A stretch of DNA of 62,407 nt from Symploca sp. SIO2C1 (GTDB lineage Bacteria; Cyanobacteriota; Cyanobacteriia; Cyanobacteriales; Coleofasciculaceae), in assembly GCA_010692635.1 (NCBI GenBank), contig JAAHGL010000030.1, positions 1 to 62,407 on the forward strand. Direction: 5' to 3'. This document shows, one piece after another, positions 43,221-52,115 of the stretch (the first letter of the stretch is position 1; every line of letters begins with the position of its first letter). The notes beneath the pieces were generated by a model, which saw only the letters and a program-made list of their open reading frames with translations, made no database searches and was not told the DNA's origin. The position numbers were made by a program, and so were the translations under genes.

Positions 43221-43244
43221 ATGTGATTACTATTGTAATCACAT
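43221..43244. promoter_or_regulatory. Perfect 10-bp palindrome, possible operator
   Basis: ATGTGATTAC and GTAATCACAT are exact inverted arms separated by TATT, lying in AT-rich DNA about 290 bp upstream of gshA. The TGTGA..TCACA outer half-sites recall CRP-type sites, but the spacing is too long for the usual TGTGA-N6-TCACA. It directly abuts a family B element, so it could instead be a chance or element-related hairpin. Confidence 0.35.
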
Positions 43245-43245
43245 T

Positions 43246-43334
43246 AGGACTTACGCAAAGGCTCTATTAGTAGGGTGTGTTAGCGTAGCGTAACGCACCT
43301 TTGACCTATATGTGGTGTCGCTGCGTAAGTTCTG
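43246..43334. repeat. Small MITE-like element, family B (copy 2)
   Basis: It is the near-exact reverse complement of 8652-8742, with ends AGGACTTACGC and GCGTAAGTTCT and the same GCGTAGCGTAACGC core. About 90% of positions agree by eye. Confidence 0.8.
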
Positions 43335-43577
43335 CACATTTTGGTTAATTGGGGATGCAGATCAAACTTCGGAAAGTTGGTAACTCTCTTGGCTAAAACA
43401 ATATACAGCGGTTTTCATCTAAGTGAAGTACAGAATTTGTCGCTTGAAGCTAGGAGGCAGAAGGCAGAAGGCAGAAGGCAGAAGTAAGATGTATCTCATT
43501 AAGCTGCAAAAACGGTGAGTCGTTACTTTTTACTTCCTAAAATGCTCCCATTTGAGTTATTCAGCAAACCCTAACAC

Positions 43578-44495
43578 CTAAAGTCGATACTGACGATAAA
43601 CCTCATTGGCAGCACGATGGAGAAGCGAGTGTCGGTAAACTAAGCTATCAAGGTCGTAGGCGTAGCCACCACCGATCACGCTGGCAACAGGATAACCAGC
43701 GGCTAGACAAGTACTTAGAACCTGCATCTCGCGGCGGTAAATACCTGTGTCAGTGAGAGCTAATTTGCCTAAGCGATCGCTTATGTGGGGGTCAACTCCG
43801 GCATCGTAGATGACTAAATCTGGCTGGACTCTAGAGAGTAAGTCAGGGAGATACTTGGCTAAAGTTTGTAGGTAGGCATCATCATCCAATCCTTCTGGTA
43901 GGGGTACATCTAAGTCACTTTTTTGTTTAGTTCCAGGAAAATTAACTTCGCAGTGCATGGAAAAAGTGAATACGCTTGGGTCATTTTGGAAAATAAAGGC
44001 AGTACCGTCTCCTTGGTGAACATCAAGGTCAAGGATCAGAATTTTTTGAGCAACTCCTAATTTTTGCAGAACCCGGGCAGCAACTGCTAAATCATTAAAA
44101 ATACAAAAACCAGAACCATAACTGGGAAAAGCATGATGGGTTCCTCCAGCAGTGTTACAGGCTAAACCGTGAGTTAATGCCAGTTGGGCTGTGAGGATGG
44201 TACCCCCTAAAGCTGTGCAGGTACGCTTTGCTAACGCTGGACTCCAAGGTAGCCCGATACGTCGCTGAGCTTTGGGGTTGAGGGTTCCTTGGCAGTAAGC
44301 TTGGACATATTCAGGGGTATGGACTAGTTCGATCAACTCTGTTGGAGGAGGATTGGGAGTGTGAAATTGTTGGGGAGTAGCTAGGCAATCCTGTAGAAGT
44401 AATTCGTAGAGTTTCCCGAATTTAGGCATGGGAAAGCGATGCTCTTCAGGGAGAGGTGCAACATAATCAGGGTGGTAAATGATGGGCAAGTCCAT
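43578..44495 (-). CDS. Histone deacetylase-family (class II-like/AcuC-like) amidohydrolase
   Basis: The 305-aa zinc hydrolase has all arginase/deacetylase-fold motifs: the His pair in GGTHHAFPSYGSGFC, metal ligands in LDLDVHQGDGT, the second Asp ligand in YDAGVDPH, and the catalytic Tyr in GGGYAYD. It likely removes acetyl or acyl groups from lysines or small amines; substrate is unknown. The ATG at 44495 (MDLPIIYHPDY) is chosen because upstream codons come from an ATTGATA repeat. No acetyltransferase gene is adjacent. Confidence 0.9.
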   Translation of the reverse strand: MDLPIIYHPDYVAPLPEEHRFPMPKFGKLYELLLQDCLATPQQFHTPNPPPTELIELVHTPEYVQAYCQGTLNPKAQRRIGLPWSPALAKRTCTALGGTILTAQLALTHGLACNTAGGTHHAFPSYGSGFCIFNDLAVAARVLQKLGVAQKILILDLDVHQGDGTAFIFQNDPSVFTFSMHCEVNFPGTKQKSDLDVPLPEGLDDDAYLQTLAKYLPDLLSRVQPDLVIYDAGVDPHISDRLGKLALTDTGIYRREMQVLSTCLAAGYPVASVIGGGYAYDLDSLVYRHSLLHRAANEVYRQYRL

Positions 44496-44777
44496 ATTTA
44501 TCAATGAACAATTGATAATTGACAATACCACTCAAGGAGAAACATAGGGTTTCAGCTGGGTGAGCGAAAAAAAGGGTGGGGAGCTGGGGGAGCTGAGGGA
44601 ACTGAGGGAGAAGAGAGAACTTATAATTTTTGGATACTTAGCTAGGAAATCCCACCCAAAATTTCGTTCACCCGTTTCAGCTGAACGATTGCCTACTTCA
44701 AAAAGGGATGGGAGGGATAGCTGCCGATCGCTTGGTTGTTTGTTTTTTTACAAACAACTAACAACAAATAACACTTG

Positions 44778-44805
44778 CATCCCCCGTGCTGTCTTCCGGG
44801 GGATG
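44778..44805. repeat. IS200/IS605-like terminal hairpin
   Basis: CATCCCCCG and CGGGGGATG form a 9-bp stem with a 10-nt loop, followed by AG. The segment at 44705-44770 upstream (GGATGGGAGGGATAGCTGCC and CAACAAATAAC) recurs at 53870-53950. It also sits just after trpF and could terminate it. Confidence 0.5.
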
Positions 44806-44812
44806 AGTTAAC

Positions 44813-45457
44813 TTAGGACTTTCCTGATAGATTGTTGAACAACTGAGCAACTTTGTCTAAATCTTTATCTCCAGGCGATCGCTCTACACCACTGGATAAG
44901 TCAATACCATTCGGTTGTAGCAGATTGAGGGCATCTAAGACATTATCTGGGGTTAAACCACCAGCTAGTAACCAAGGGCAGTTGGGGCTAAATTGTTGTA
45001 GGGTGGACCAATCTAAAGTTTTGCCAGTGCCCCCCAACATTTGGGGATGGTAGGCATCCAAGAGGAGCGTATCAATGTAATCAGTATAAGTAAGTACCTG
45101 ATTTAAACAATCTGGTGTCCTTACTCTGAAGGCTTTGATAATTTCTACCCCTGGGAGAAACTGACTTAGCTGAGTGCAAAATTCCGGTGATTCATTACCA
45201 TGCAACTGCACGACATTTAAATTAGCTTCATTCACAATCTGGCAAATTGCCTCAACAGCAGCATCAACAAATACTCCAACCCGGTCAACAGTTACCGTAA
45301 GCTGCTCTACTATTGTCCGGATTTGCTCTGGTGTCACGTAACGGGGAGATGCACTGACACAGATGAATCCTAGAGCAGTTGCTCCTAAATTGGCGATCGC
45401 TTGACCTTGTTCTGGTTTCGTAATGCCACAAATTTTGACTCGCAATGAAAGAAACAC
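44813..45457 (-). CDS. trpF: Phosphoribosylanthranilate isomerase
   Basis: The 214-aa TIM-barrel enzyme converts phosphoribosylanthranilate to the carboxyphenylamino deoxyribulose phosphate in tryptophan synthesis. The general base Cys is in [11 protein letters not shown] (about residue 10) and the general acid Asp in [17 protein letters not shown]. The C-terminal phosphate site is [11 protein letters not shown] and DLSSGVE. The likely start is GTG at 45457. It is a lone trp gene, as is usual in cyanobacteria. It is divergent from psaK. Confidence 0.95.
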   Translation of the reverse strand: MFLSLRVKICGITKPEQGQAIANLGATALGFICVSASPRYVTPEQIRTIVEQLTVTVDRVGVFVDAAVEAICQIVNEANLNVVQLHGNESPEFCTQLSQFLPGVEIIKAFRVRTPDCLNQVLTYTDYIDTLLLDAYHPQMLGGTGKTLDWSTLQQFSPNCPWLLAGGLTPDNVLDALNLLQPNGIDLSSGVERSPGDKDLDKVAQLFNNLSGKS

Positions 45458-45590
45458 TCCCTACTTCCTACTCCCTATTCCCTTGTTTCGTAATTGTTAA
45501 TTCTTAAAACAAGTTGAGAATTTTTTACCAATAGTTCTTTATGATTCCTTTATTATCTATGCAAAATTAACCAATAAAGGAGAACATCAC

Positions 45591-45863
45591 TTGATTCACT
45601 CAATTTTACTAGCCACTACTCCAACAACTCTAGAATGGAGTCCCACAGTAGGACTGGTGATGATTTTATGTAACCTATTTGCTATTGTCGTTGGTCGCTT
45701 CGCGATCAAGAATGCTGGCGTTGGACCAGATTTACCTGCTGGCGAGAGCAAGCCTGACATTTTGAAGAACTTTGGTTTTGCTGAACTATTAGCGACTACT
45801 AGCTTTGGTCACATTCTTGGTGCTGGCTTGATTTTGGGTCTTGCCAATGCTGGTGTTCTCTAG
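45591..45863 (+). CDS. psaK: Photosystem I subunit PsaK
   Basis: The 90-aa thylakoid protein has two transmembrane helices (about residues 18-38 and 62-85) joined by a stromal loop (NAGVGPDLPAGESKP). PsaK sits at the periphery of photosystem I and, in cyanobacteria, helps antenna coupling. The N terminus with EWSPTVGLVMILCNLFAI is typical. The start is TTG at 45591, supported by AAAGGAGAA seven bases upstream. A hairpin terminator follows at 45899. Confidence 0.94.
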   Translation: MIHSILLATTPTTLEWSPTVGLVMILCNLFAIVVGRFAIKNAGVGPDLPAGESKPDILKNFGFAELLATTSFGHILGAGLILGLANAGVL

Positions 45864-45898
45864 AGCATCGCTATTACTTTTTCTATAGATTCAGTTAC

Positions 45899-45925
45899 TA
45901 GGTGGGCAATGCCCACCTAAATTTT
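45899..45925 (+). terminator. Probable terminator of psaK
   Basis: TAGGTGGGC (45899-45907) and GCCCACCTA (45911-45919) form a 9-bp stem with a 3-nt loop, followed by a modest AATTTTA tract. It lies 36 bp after the psaK stop. Confidence 0.65.
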
Positions 45926-46132
45926 ACATTTATTGTAAAAATCTTAACAATATTTTACATAAATAGTTAATTTTTGTTAAAATAACTTGTAACAAAGGCA
46001 AATATTAATTGCAAGTGCAAGATTTAACCGGAAGTTAGCAAACTAATCAAGTTGCTGATTCTCCTGGTAATCTGATGCTCTGCATTTAGCCAATGTTCAA
46101 GTAACCTCCAGCAAGATTAGATTTTGAACTCG

Positions 46133-46645
46133 ATGGACACGAGTGAGCTTTTAGAACGCTATGCAAGGGGAGAAAGGGATTTTAGTGGGGTAGACCTTTG
46201 TCAAGTCAACCTGGCTAATGCAACTCTGTGGAGAGCTAACTTTGCTGATGCCAATTTGGTGAGAACCAATCTGAGGAGAGCAATTCTCATTCGGGCAAAT
46301 CTAAGGAAGGTGGATTTAAGGGGAGCCTTTCTCGCAAAAGCAGATTTGAGACTGGCTGAGCTATCGTTGGCCGACTTACGGGGAGCTGACTTGAGTGGAA
46401 CAGACTTACGGTATACAAACTTACAGGGAGCCGACTTGACAGGAGCTTTTCTACATCGTGCAGACCTAACCGGAGCTAACTTATCTGATACTAACTTGAC
46501 TGACGCAGTTCTCACCGAAGTAATACTGAGTCAGGTAGACCTAAGTAAGGCAATTCTGGGGGGTACACGCTTAAATAGGGAACTTGAGGCAGCATTGTCA
46601 AAGACAGCTGATTATGAGCTAGTCAACTCTCTGAAGAAGCACTGA
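46133..46645 (+). CDS. Pentapeptide repeat protein
   Basis: The 170-aa protein is almost entirely A(D/N)LXX repeats (about residues 18-140; for example ADLRGADLSGTDLRYTNLQG), which fold into a right-handed square beta-helix of roughly 24 repeats. The N terminus (TSELLERYARGERDF) matches the usual capping segment, also seen at the start of the gene at 25511. It has no signal peptide, so it is cytosolic. Function of such cyanobacterial proteins is mostly unknown. The ATG at 46133 is preferred over the TTG at 46124. Confidence 0.88.
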   Translation: MDTSELLERYARGERDFSGVDLCQVNLANATLWRANFADANLVRTNLRRAILIRANLRKVDLRGAFLAKADLRLAELSLADLRGADLSGTDLRYTNLQGADLTGAFLHRADLTGANLSDTNLTDAVLTEVILSQVDLSKAILGGTRLNRELEAALSKTADYELVNSLKKH

Positions 46646-46892
46646 AAAGCTAATGGCTAATGGGTAATGGCTAATAGTTAATGGCTAATGGCTAACCTCT
46701 GAAGAAACACCGAGTCTCCGAGTCAGGATGGAAGAGAATTTAAGCTTGTTTCTTCCCCTCATCAGGGGTGGTACGCCTCCCGTGGGGCGACTCTTAAGTG
46801 ACAGTTCCCGTTGTTAAACTCTTATTTTTATAGCTCAGGCTTCTTGCCATTTCAGCTAAATCGCGTTGCGATAAAAAACTTTTTGTTTTGTT
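46646..46892. other. Repeat spacer with GC-rich mobile repeat
   Basis: GGCTAAT heptamers (46648-46695) are followed by a GC-rich block (46745-46800; CCCCTCATCAGGGGTGG then CCGTGGGGCGACTCTTAAG). Related copies of the block occur at 18668-18720 and 51850-51902. No gene is supported. Confidence 0.6.
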
Positions 46893-47150
46893 ATGATTCA
46901 AACCCTTGAACGACCATCTACTAATTGTTCTAGTCAAATTCCCTGCTGTTATGTTAATGCCACAAGGCAGATCCAAATAGCTCGAATTGCCAATGTGCCA
47001 GGTTGGTACTTTGAGCGGGTTGTCTTTCCAGGAGAACCTTTGTTGTTTGAAGCTAACCCGGAAGCTCAACTAGAAGTCCACACAGCTAAGGCTCCTAGTG
47101 CTATCCTCTCGGATCGGATTCCCTGCAACCGCCTGCGCATTAACAAATAG
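46893..47150 (+). CDS. DUF1830 domain protein
   Basis: An 85-aa soluble protein with the cyanobacterial DUF1830 pattern: IPCCYVNATRQIQIARIAN, PGWYFERVVFPGE, and LEVHTAKAP. It is a small beta-rich domain of unknown function. It lies 22 bp before the split kinase gene on the same strand and may share its transcript. Two adjacent cysteines in IPCCY are typical of the family. Confidence 0.85.
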   Translation: MIQTLERPSTNCSSQIPCCYVNATRQIQIARIANVPGWYFERVVFPGEPLLFEANPEAQLEVHTAKAPSAILSDRIPCNRLRINK

Positions 47151-47172
47151 AGTTTAAGACCAAATTCATCTG

Positions 47173-49343
47173 ATGAGTACCCCAAGTTCACTGCTGCAGG
47201 AGCTACTCCAGGCTCTACCAGATCTGCACCCTCAGAGCTATTTTAAGTCTTCTCTGACAGCGCTTTCACACGCTATTGAGGATTTAATCTTAGCAAGGAC
47301 AGACTCTCCTCTAGTAATTGCTAATTTCCAGCAGGAGCGCTTTTTTCGCCAAGAGGAGCAGCGCTATCAACAAATTGCTCAACTTACAGAGCAAGTTTAT
47401 GTATTAGCTGTACCAGAAGCAGAATCTAGTTTGGCAGTAGACTCGCAAGCTTATGAAATTATTCCCTTGGAGGCAAGGGAGGGTCTTGCTCAAGAATGGC
47501 ATTTAATAGTTATCGGACAGCAGTATGCAGCCTGTATAGTATGTCAAGAACAAATCACTTCTGTACCCACGCCTATTGATCAGGGGCGACAGTTTGAGGG
47601 AATTTGGACATTTGACCGTCATCTTTGTAATCAGGCAGCAGGGATGTTACTAGGGCGGATTGCAGCTAATCGTCCGGAGCTTGTTCCGAAAGTAGAAGAG
47701 GCATGGCAGCGTTATCACCTGACAACAGAAGTTCCAGCTCAGGGGCTAATCCTGACTCCCCAAGCCATTGAGTCTGAAGTTTTTGTCCAACGGCTAATAA
47801 CCTATCTACAGAACAATCAGCATCAGCTCCTCGAAGCCTATCAAACACTTGCTACTCAAGAACGCAAGGAAAACTTGATCAATGCCATTACCACTGCGGT
47901 TCGATACTCTTTAGATCCCCAAACAGTTTTGGCGATAGCTGTACGGGAGCTAGGACAGACTTTTTCTCATTGCCGCTGCATACTTTACCGCTGTACTCCT
48001 TTGGAAAAGCAGATAACAATTGAGTATGAAGCCATTCCTCATGATTTATAGCAACCGCCAGGGTCATTAGGACATCAGATTAACGTCGTTTATTATTTCG
48101 AGCTAAACCTACTGTCCTAACCGTTGTGGCGGTTGCTATACCTTCTCTAAGGGGACAAACTTGGTATTTGGCAGATAATCCCCTCATTCAAGTAGCCTTG
48201 GCGCAAGAACAAGCAATTGCGATCGCTAACACTGATACCTCGAATTTGCAAAACAATCCAGTTTTTCAGACTTGTGTTCAGCGTGGACAAATTAGCTCTT
48301 GGCTCTTAGTACCAATACGCCATCAAGACACTCTGCTAGGGATGATCGAGCTACACTATGGAGGCTCAGAGTCTTATAAGTGGCAAGAAGATGATATCTC
48401 TATAGTACAAGCGATCGCTACTCAAGTGGGAGCTGCTCTGACTCAAGCTCAAACCTATGCTCAATCAGAAGCACTTAACCGCCAACTAGAAGCTCTAGAA
48501 CGTACCCAAAGTAACTTAATTGCTATTGTCGGTCATGAACTGCGGACTCCCTTGTCTACTATCCAAGTTTGCTTGGAAAGTTTAGCTGAGGAACCAGAGA
48601 TGCCTTCTGAGTTTCAGCGAGCGATGCTGGAGACAGCTTTAACAGACGCAGAGCGATTGCGCAAACTTATTCAGGATTTCCTTACCTTATCTAGGCTAGA
48701 AAGTGGTCAACTATACCGTAACCCAGAATCAATCGAGCTTCAGGAAACTATAGATTTATCTCTTAGTGCCCTCCAAGAGAGGCAGCAACAAGAAACATTA
48801 CCTCAAATTACTGTTGAGCTACCTTCTAATTTACCTCCAGTTCTAGCTGATGGAGAAGAACTAGTAGAAGTTTTGAACAAACTCTTGGACAATGCTTGTA
48901 AGTTCACTAATCCTAGTGGTGAGGTTAAGATACAGGTTCAAACATTTAGCACAGAAGTTAACAAAAAGGAGAGGGCAGAGAGAAGAAGGCAGAAGTTTTT
49001 CACAGGTAATAATCGGAATTTTCAACAATCATTGCCCATAGTATCGATAGATAGTCTTGAAAAAGATAATTCTCGCCGCGATTTTATGTTAGAAATTATT
49101 GTTGCTGATACAGGACGCGGTATTGAAGGTAGTCAACTAGAAGCAATTTTTGATCGCTTTTATCAAGAGGAAGGAGCACTGCGACGTACTGCCGGTGGTA
49201 CGGGACTTGGTTTAGCTATTTGTCGCCGTCTTGTTGAAGGTTTAGGAGGAGAAATTTGGGCTGAGTCTGCTGGCAAAAATCAAGGTAGTCAGTTTCACTT
49301 CACTGTGCCGATTGAGATGTCCAAGACTCTGATTGTGACTTAG
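47173..49343 (+). pseudogene. DICT-GAF sensor histidine kinase, interrupted by a 92-bp insertion
   Basis: The locus reads as two open frames, 47173-48051 (292 aa) and 48126-49343 (405 aa). The first holds a DICT sensory domain (about 30-165) and the start of a GAF domain (about 265-292). The second holds the rest of the GAF (QTWYLADNPLIQVA), a HisKA domain with phospho-His in IVGHELRTPLST, and HATPase_c with N box LLDNACKFTNP, G1 DTGRGIE and G2 GGTGLGLAI. Deleting 48049-48140 joins them in frame to a single protein of 692 aa. Within the ATPase domain, residues encoded at about 48960-49010 (KKERAERRRQ) are derived from a GGCAGA-type repeat. Whether the two halves are still made and pair is unknown. 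Confidence 0.85.
48047..48140. mobile_element. MITE with TA duplication inside the sensor kinase gene, family E
   Basis: Perfect 14-bp inverted repeats TATAGCAACCGCCA (48047-48060) and TGGCGGTTGCTATA (48127-48140) enclose the element. If TA is the duplicated target, the element is 90 bp and the net insertion 92 bp. It has no coding capacity. A TA target suggests mobilisation by an IS630/Tc1-mariner-type transposase, which is not encoded here. It brings an in-frame stop (TAG at 48049-48051). Confidence 0.9.
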
Positions 49344-50070
49344 AAACTGATTCAGTGAATACTGTATATCAATCCTTAGATGTAGGTTGGGTTAGCTATA
49401 GCGTAACCCAACGCCAGGGGTGAGCGAAAAAAGTTGTGGGAAGTTATATTAAGAAATATAAAGATCAGTCTTAAGTTTGAACATAGTGTTGCATAATTAA
49501 CATCAAGAGCTAGAGGAATAAAAATAAAAAACCTCGTCTTATTGAAAGTCAGTAGTAATGCTGCAACATTCAATTTTATTGTTTATTGATTATCTCAAAT
49601 TCAGAAATGTAACTATTTCTCTCAGGCAAATGCCTGAATTTGCGTAGTTCATCTCTTAGATGAGCAACGCCAATATCAACTTATAAATATGGATTAGTTC
49701 TAACTCAGCTTTATGGTTGGGCTGCTGGGCTTGATGGCTTACTTTAGGCTATGCAGCTCAAAGCTCAAAACTTTTTTATCACCAAATAAGTAAGTAAACA
49801 AATTATTTGTTTATTTACTATCTAGTTATACTTGGCTTTCTCAGTAGCTTGTAGAGTAATTCTGGCAAGTCCAAAATCCCCAACCAATTTTGCACAAGTA
49901 CTTAGATTAGTTCGTATTTAGTCATACCAATTTTATTTGGTTGTGACACACCCATGCCACAAAATAGGGTTTTTGGTGGTACATCTGTGCCATGACTTTT
50001 AAACAGTGGTATCCAGATACAGACTCGAAACAAGTAGATTTTTTCTGCACAAATCAAGGAGCTTAAAACT
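49344..50070. other. Long spacer upstream of the Gly/Asp-rich protein gene
   Basis: About 727 AT-rich bases. A palindromic block near 49384-49412 (GGTTGGGTTAGCTATAGCGT with AACCCAACG) and a GGGTGAGCGAAAAAA segment shared with 44558 and, inverted, 52085 are visible at the left. The remainder should hold the promoter and leader of the gene at 50071. No coding frame is supported. Confidence 0.55.
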
Positions 50071-51660
50071 ATGAATTCTAGAATCCGCTTTGTGAAAAAA
50101 ATTTTCGGTCACGATGGTTCTCACGGCGATGGTGGTAGCGGGGGCAGTGGGGGTCTCTTCCCCAGTGGTAGCGGCGGCGATGGCGGCGATGGTGGTGATG
50201 CCGGTGATGGACAAGATCTTATCACCTTCCTAAATGAAACCAATCTCTACGGCAGTTCTCAGAAAGACCTGATTAAGGCTAAAGCTCTTGGGGGTCACGG
50301 TGGCGGCGGTGGCGGCGGTGGCGGCGGTGGCGGCGGCGCTGACGGTGACGATGCTGGTGATGCTGGTAACGGTGGTAGTGGTGGCAGCGGTGGCGATGGT
50401 GGTGATGCTGGTGATGCTACTGGCCTGAGTAACTCTGCTTCTGGACTAATTGATCTTGGCAATCGTAGGGACGTCATCAAAGCTATTGGTATTGGTGGCA
50501 ATGGCGGCGGCGGCGCCGGTGGCGGCGGTGGCGGAGATGCCGGCGATGGTAGTAATGGTGTCAACGGTGGCGATGGTGGCGATGGCGGCGATGCTGGTGA
50601 TGGTGGCGATGGCGGCGATGGCGGTGATGCTGGCGATGGTATAGGTATCGATAACTCTGGAACCATCAATACCGGAAATGGCCGCGACATCATCATGGGT
50701 ACTGGTATCGGTGGCGACGGTGGCGACGGTGGCGACGGTGGCGATGGTGGCGACGGTGGCGACGGTGGTGACGGTGGTGATGCTACTGGCGTTCCTGCTG
50801 GCAATGCTGGTTGGGCTGGCGATGGTGGCGATGGTGGCAATGCTGGACATGCTGGTAATGGTGGCGATGGTATTGGGATCCGGAACCTGGGGACTATCAA
50901 TACTGGGCGTGGCAATGACCTGATGAAAGGTATCGGGATTGGTGGCGACGGTGGTGACGGTGGCGAAGGCGGTGATGGTGGTGACGGTGGCGAAGGCGGC
51001 GACGGTGGCATCAGCGATAGCGGCGATGGCCGCGACGGCGGCGATGGCGGTGATGGCGGTGATGGCGGCGATGGCGGCGATGGCGGCGATGGCGGTGGTG
51101 CTGGCATCGACAACGACGGCACTATAGATTTAGGCAGAGGCAATGATACACTCATTGGTATGGGATTTCGGGGCATTGACAATGATGGTGATATTTTCTT
51201 GGGTCGTGGCAATGACACCATAGTTGGCGAAGGAGATGGCAGTAGTGGTATCGACAACAACGACACTATAGATTTAGGAACAGGCAACGATACACTCACC
51301 GGAATGGGACGTTGGGGTATTGAAAATAATGGTGATATTTTGTTGGGCGGTGGCAATGACACCATAGTTGGCGAAGGCTCTAATCAATCCTCCGGATTTC
51401 GTGGCAATGGGTTTATCGACCTTGGTGCAGGTAATGATACACTCATTGGTTTTGGTGGTCAGCAAACTGTTGATGGTGGCACGGGTGAAGATATCGCCAT
51501 ATTTGGCTTTGACGTAAACCCAGTCTTTTTGGGCAGTAGCGCCGCAAATGAAATTACCATTCAAATTGGTTCCAACAGAATGTCGTTTACAGACGTGGAG
51601 CTATTTGATTTCAATGGGCAGGAATTCACGCTCAATGAATTACAGAGCATGATTATTTAA
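50071..51660 (+). CDS. Gly/Asp-rich repetitive protein with RTX-like segment
   Basis: The 529-aa protein has a short basic N terminus (residues 1-12), then about 330 residues dominated by GGDGGD triplets. These are broken by recurring non-repeat modules of the type GIDNSGTINTGNGRDIIMGTGIGG. From about 345 to 480 the modules become RTX-like (IDLGRGNDTLIGMG; GRGNDTIVGEGD), resembling calcium-binding beta-roll nonapeptides. The end (FDFNGQEFTLNELQSMII) resembles C-terminal regions of type I-secreted proteins. There is no N-terminal signal peptide. A secreted or surface Ca2+-binding structural protein is inferred. A ribosome-binding AAGGAG lies 11 bases before the ATG. No T1SS genes are adjacent. 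Confidence 0.8.
   Translation: MNSRIRFVKKIFGHDGSHGDGGSGGSGGLFPSGSGGDGGDGGDAGDGQDLITFLNETNLYGSSQKDLIKAKALGGHGGGGGGGGGGGGGADGDDAGDAGNGGSGGSGGDGGDAGDATGLSNSASGLIDLGNRRDVIKAIGIGGNGGGGAGGGGGGDAGDGSNGVNGGDGGDGGDAGDGGDGGDGGDAGDGIGIDNSGTINTGNGRDIIMGTGIGGDGGDGGDGGDGGDGGDGGDGGDATGVPAGNAGWAGDGGDGGNAGHAGNGGDGIGIRNLGTINTGRGNDLMKGIGIGGDGGDGGEGGDGGDGGEGGDGGISDSGDGRDGGDGGDGGDGGDGGDGGDGGGAGIDNDGTIDLGRGNDTLIGMGFRGIDNDGDIFLGRGNDTIVGEGDGSSGIDNNDTIDLGTGNDTLTGMGRWGIENNGDILLGGGNDTIVGEGSNQSSGFRGNGFIDLGAGNDTLIGFGGQQTVDGGTGEDIAIFGFDVNPVFLGSSAANEITIQIGSNRMSFTDVELFDFNGQEFTLNELQSMII
50119..51115. repeat. Long GGYGGYGAY-type triplet repeat tract
   Basis: Nearly 1 kb of imperfect 9-bp GGY-GGY-GAY repeats with interspersed unique modules. 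The repeat leaves almost all six frames open, which explains the long antisense frames such as 50295-51365. Many units differ by third-position C/T changes, arguing that the protein sequence is under constraint. Confidence 0.9.
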
Positions 51661-52115
51661 AGTACCTGGGGTTGCACCCTCCTTCACCCCGCTATGCTCT
51701 AAGTATTTGCGAAGAATGTTGAAACTCCCCGGCCTCAAGGCACGGGGATTTTAATCTGGTTAAAGGGTGAGGTGAAATTTACAGTGGCTTTCAAGAAACA
51801 AGGCAGAAGGCAGAGGGCTCCAAGGCAGAAGGAAAGAGGATTTGGCTTGTTTCTTCCCTTCGTAGGGGGTGGCAATCGCCGCCCGTGGGGCGGCTCTTAA
51901 GAAACAAGGCAGGAGGCAGGAGGTAGAAGGAAAGAGGATTTGACAAAAGTTTCGACCCTCATTACTCATTACTCTTGAGAAACTAAAAATGAAAAGGGAT
52001 GGCTGAATCCCTTGATATGACTAGTTTATGTCTTCTTTTTGGAGCATTGCCCTTCTAACGCTCATTACTCATTACTCAAAAAAGCTCTCCCACACCTTTT
52101 TTCGTTCACCCCTGG
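51661..52115. other. Dense repeat region after the Gly/Asp-rich gene
   Basis: In order: an IS200/IS605-like hairpin (TCCCCG..CGGGGA, 51726-51748), a GGCAGAAGG block, a GC-rich mobile repeat (51850-51902) and another GGCAGGAGG block. Then come a family member (52008-52090) carrying one arm of the 27755 inverted repeat and a TTTCGTTCACCCC segment. No gene is supported. Confidence 0.6.

Larger units (their letters stand above)
42934..43577. other. Repeat-rich spacer upstream of gshA
   Basis: It contains a pair of related blocks (GTATACCCTTCGGGATGCT at about 43028 and a near copy at about 43067) and a perfect palindrome at 43221-43244. A family B element (43246-43334), GGCAGAA heptamers (43452-43484) and a solo family A end near 43560 follow. 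No gene is supported. Confidence 0.6.

Noticed and set aside
46201-46515. 104-codon antisense frame over the pentapeptide gene
   Set aside because: A mirror of the 15-bp pentapeptide periodicity; such antisense frames are expected in these genes, as also at 26509-26769.
50295-51365. 356-codon antisense frame rich in SPP repeats opposite the Gly/Asp-rich gene
   Set aside because: The GGYGGYGAY tract leaves nearly all six frames open. The antisense product has no domain, signal or plausible start, and codon variation fits the sense strand.
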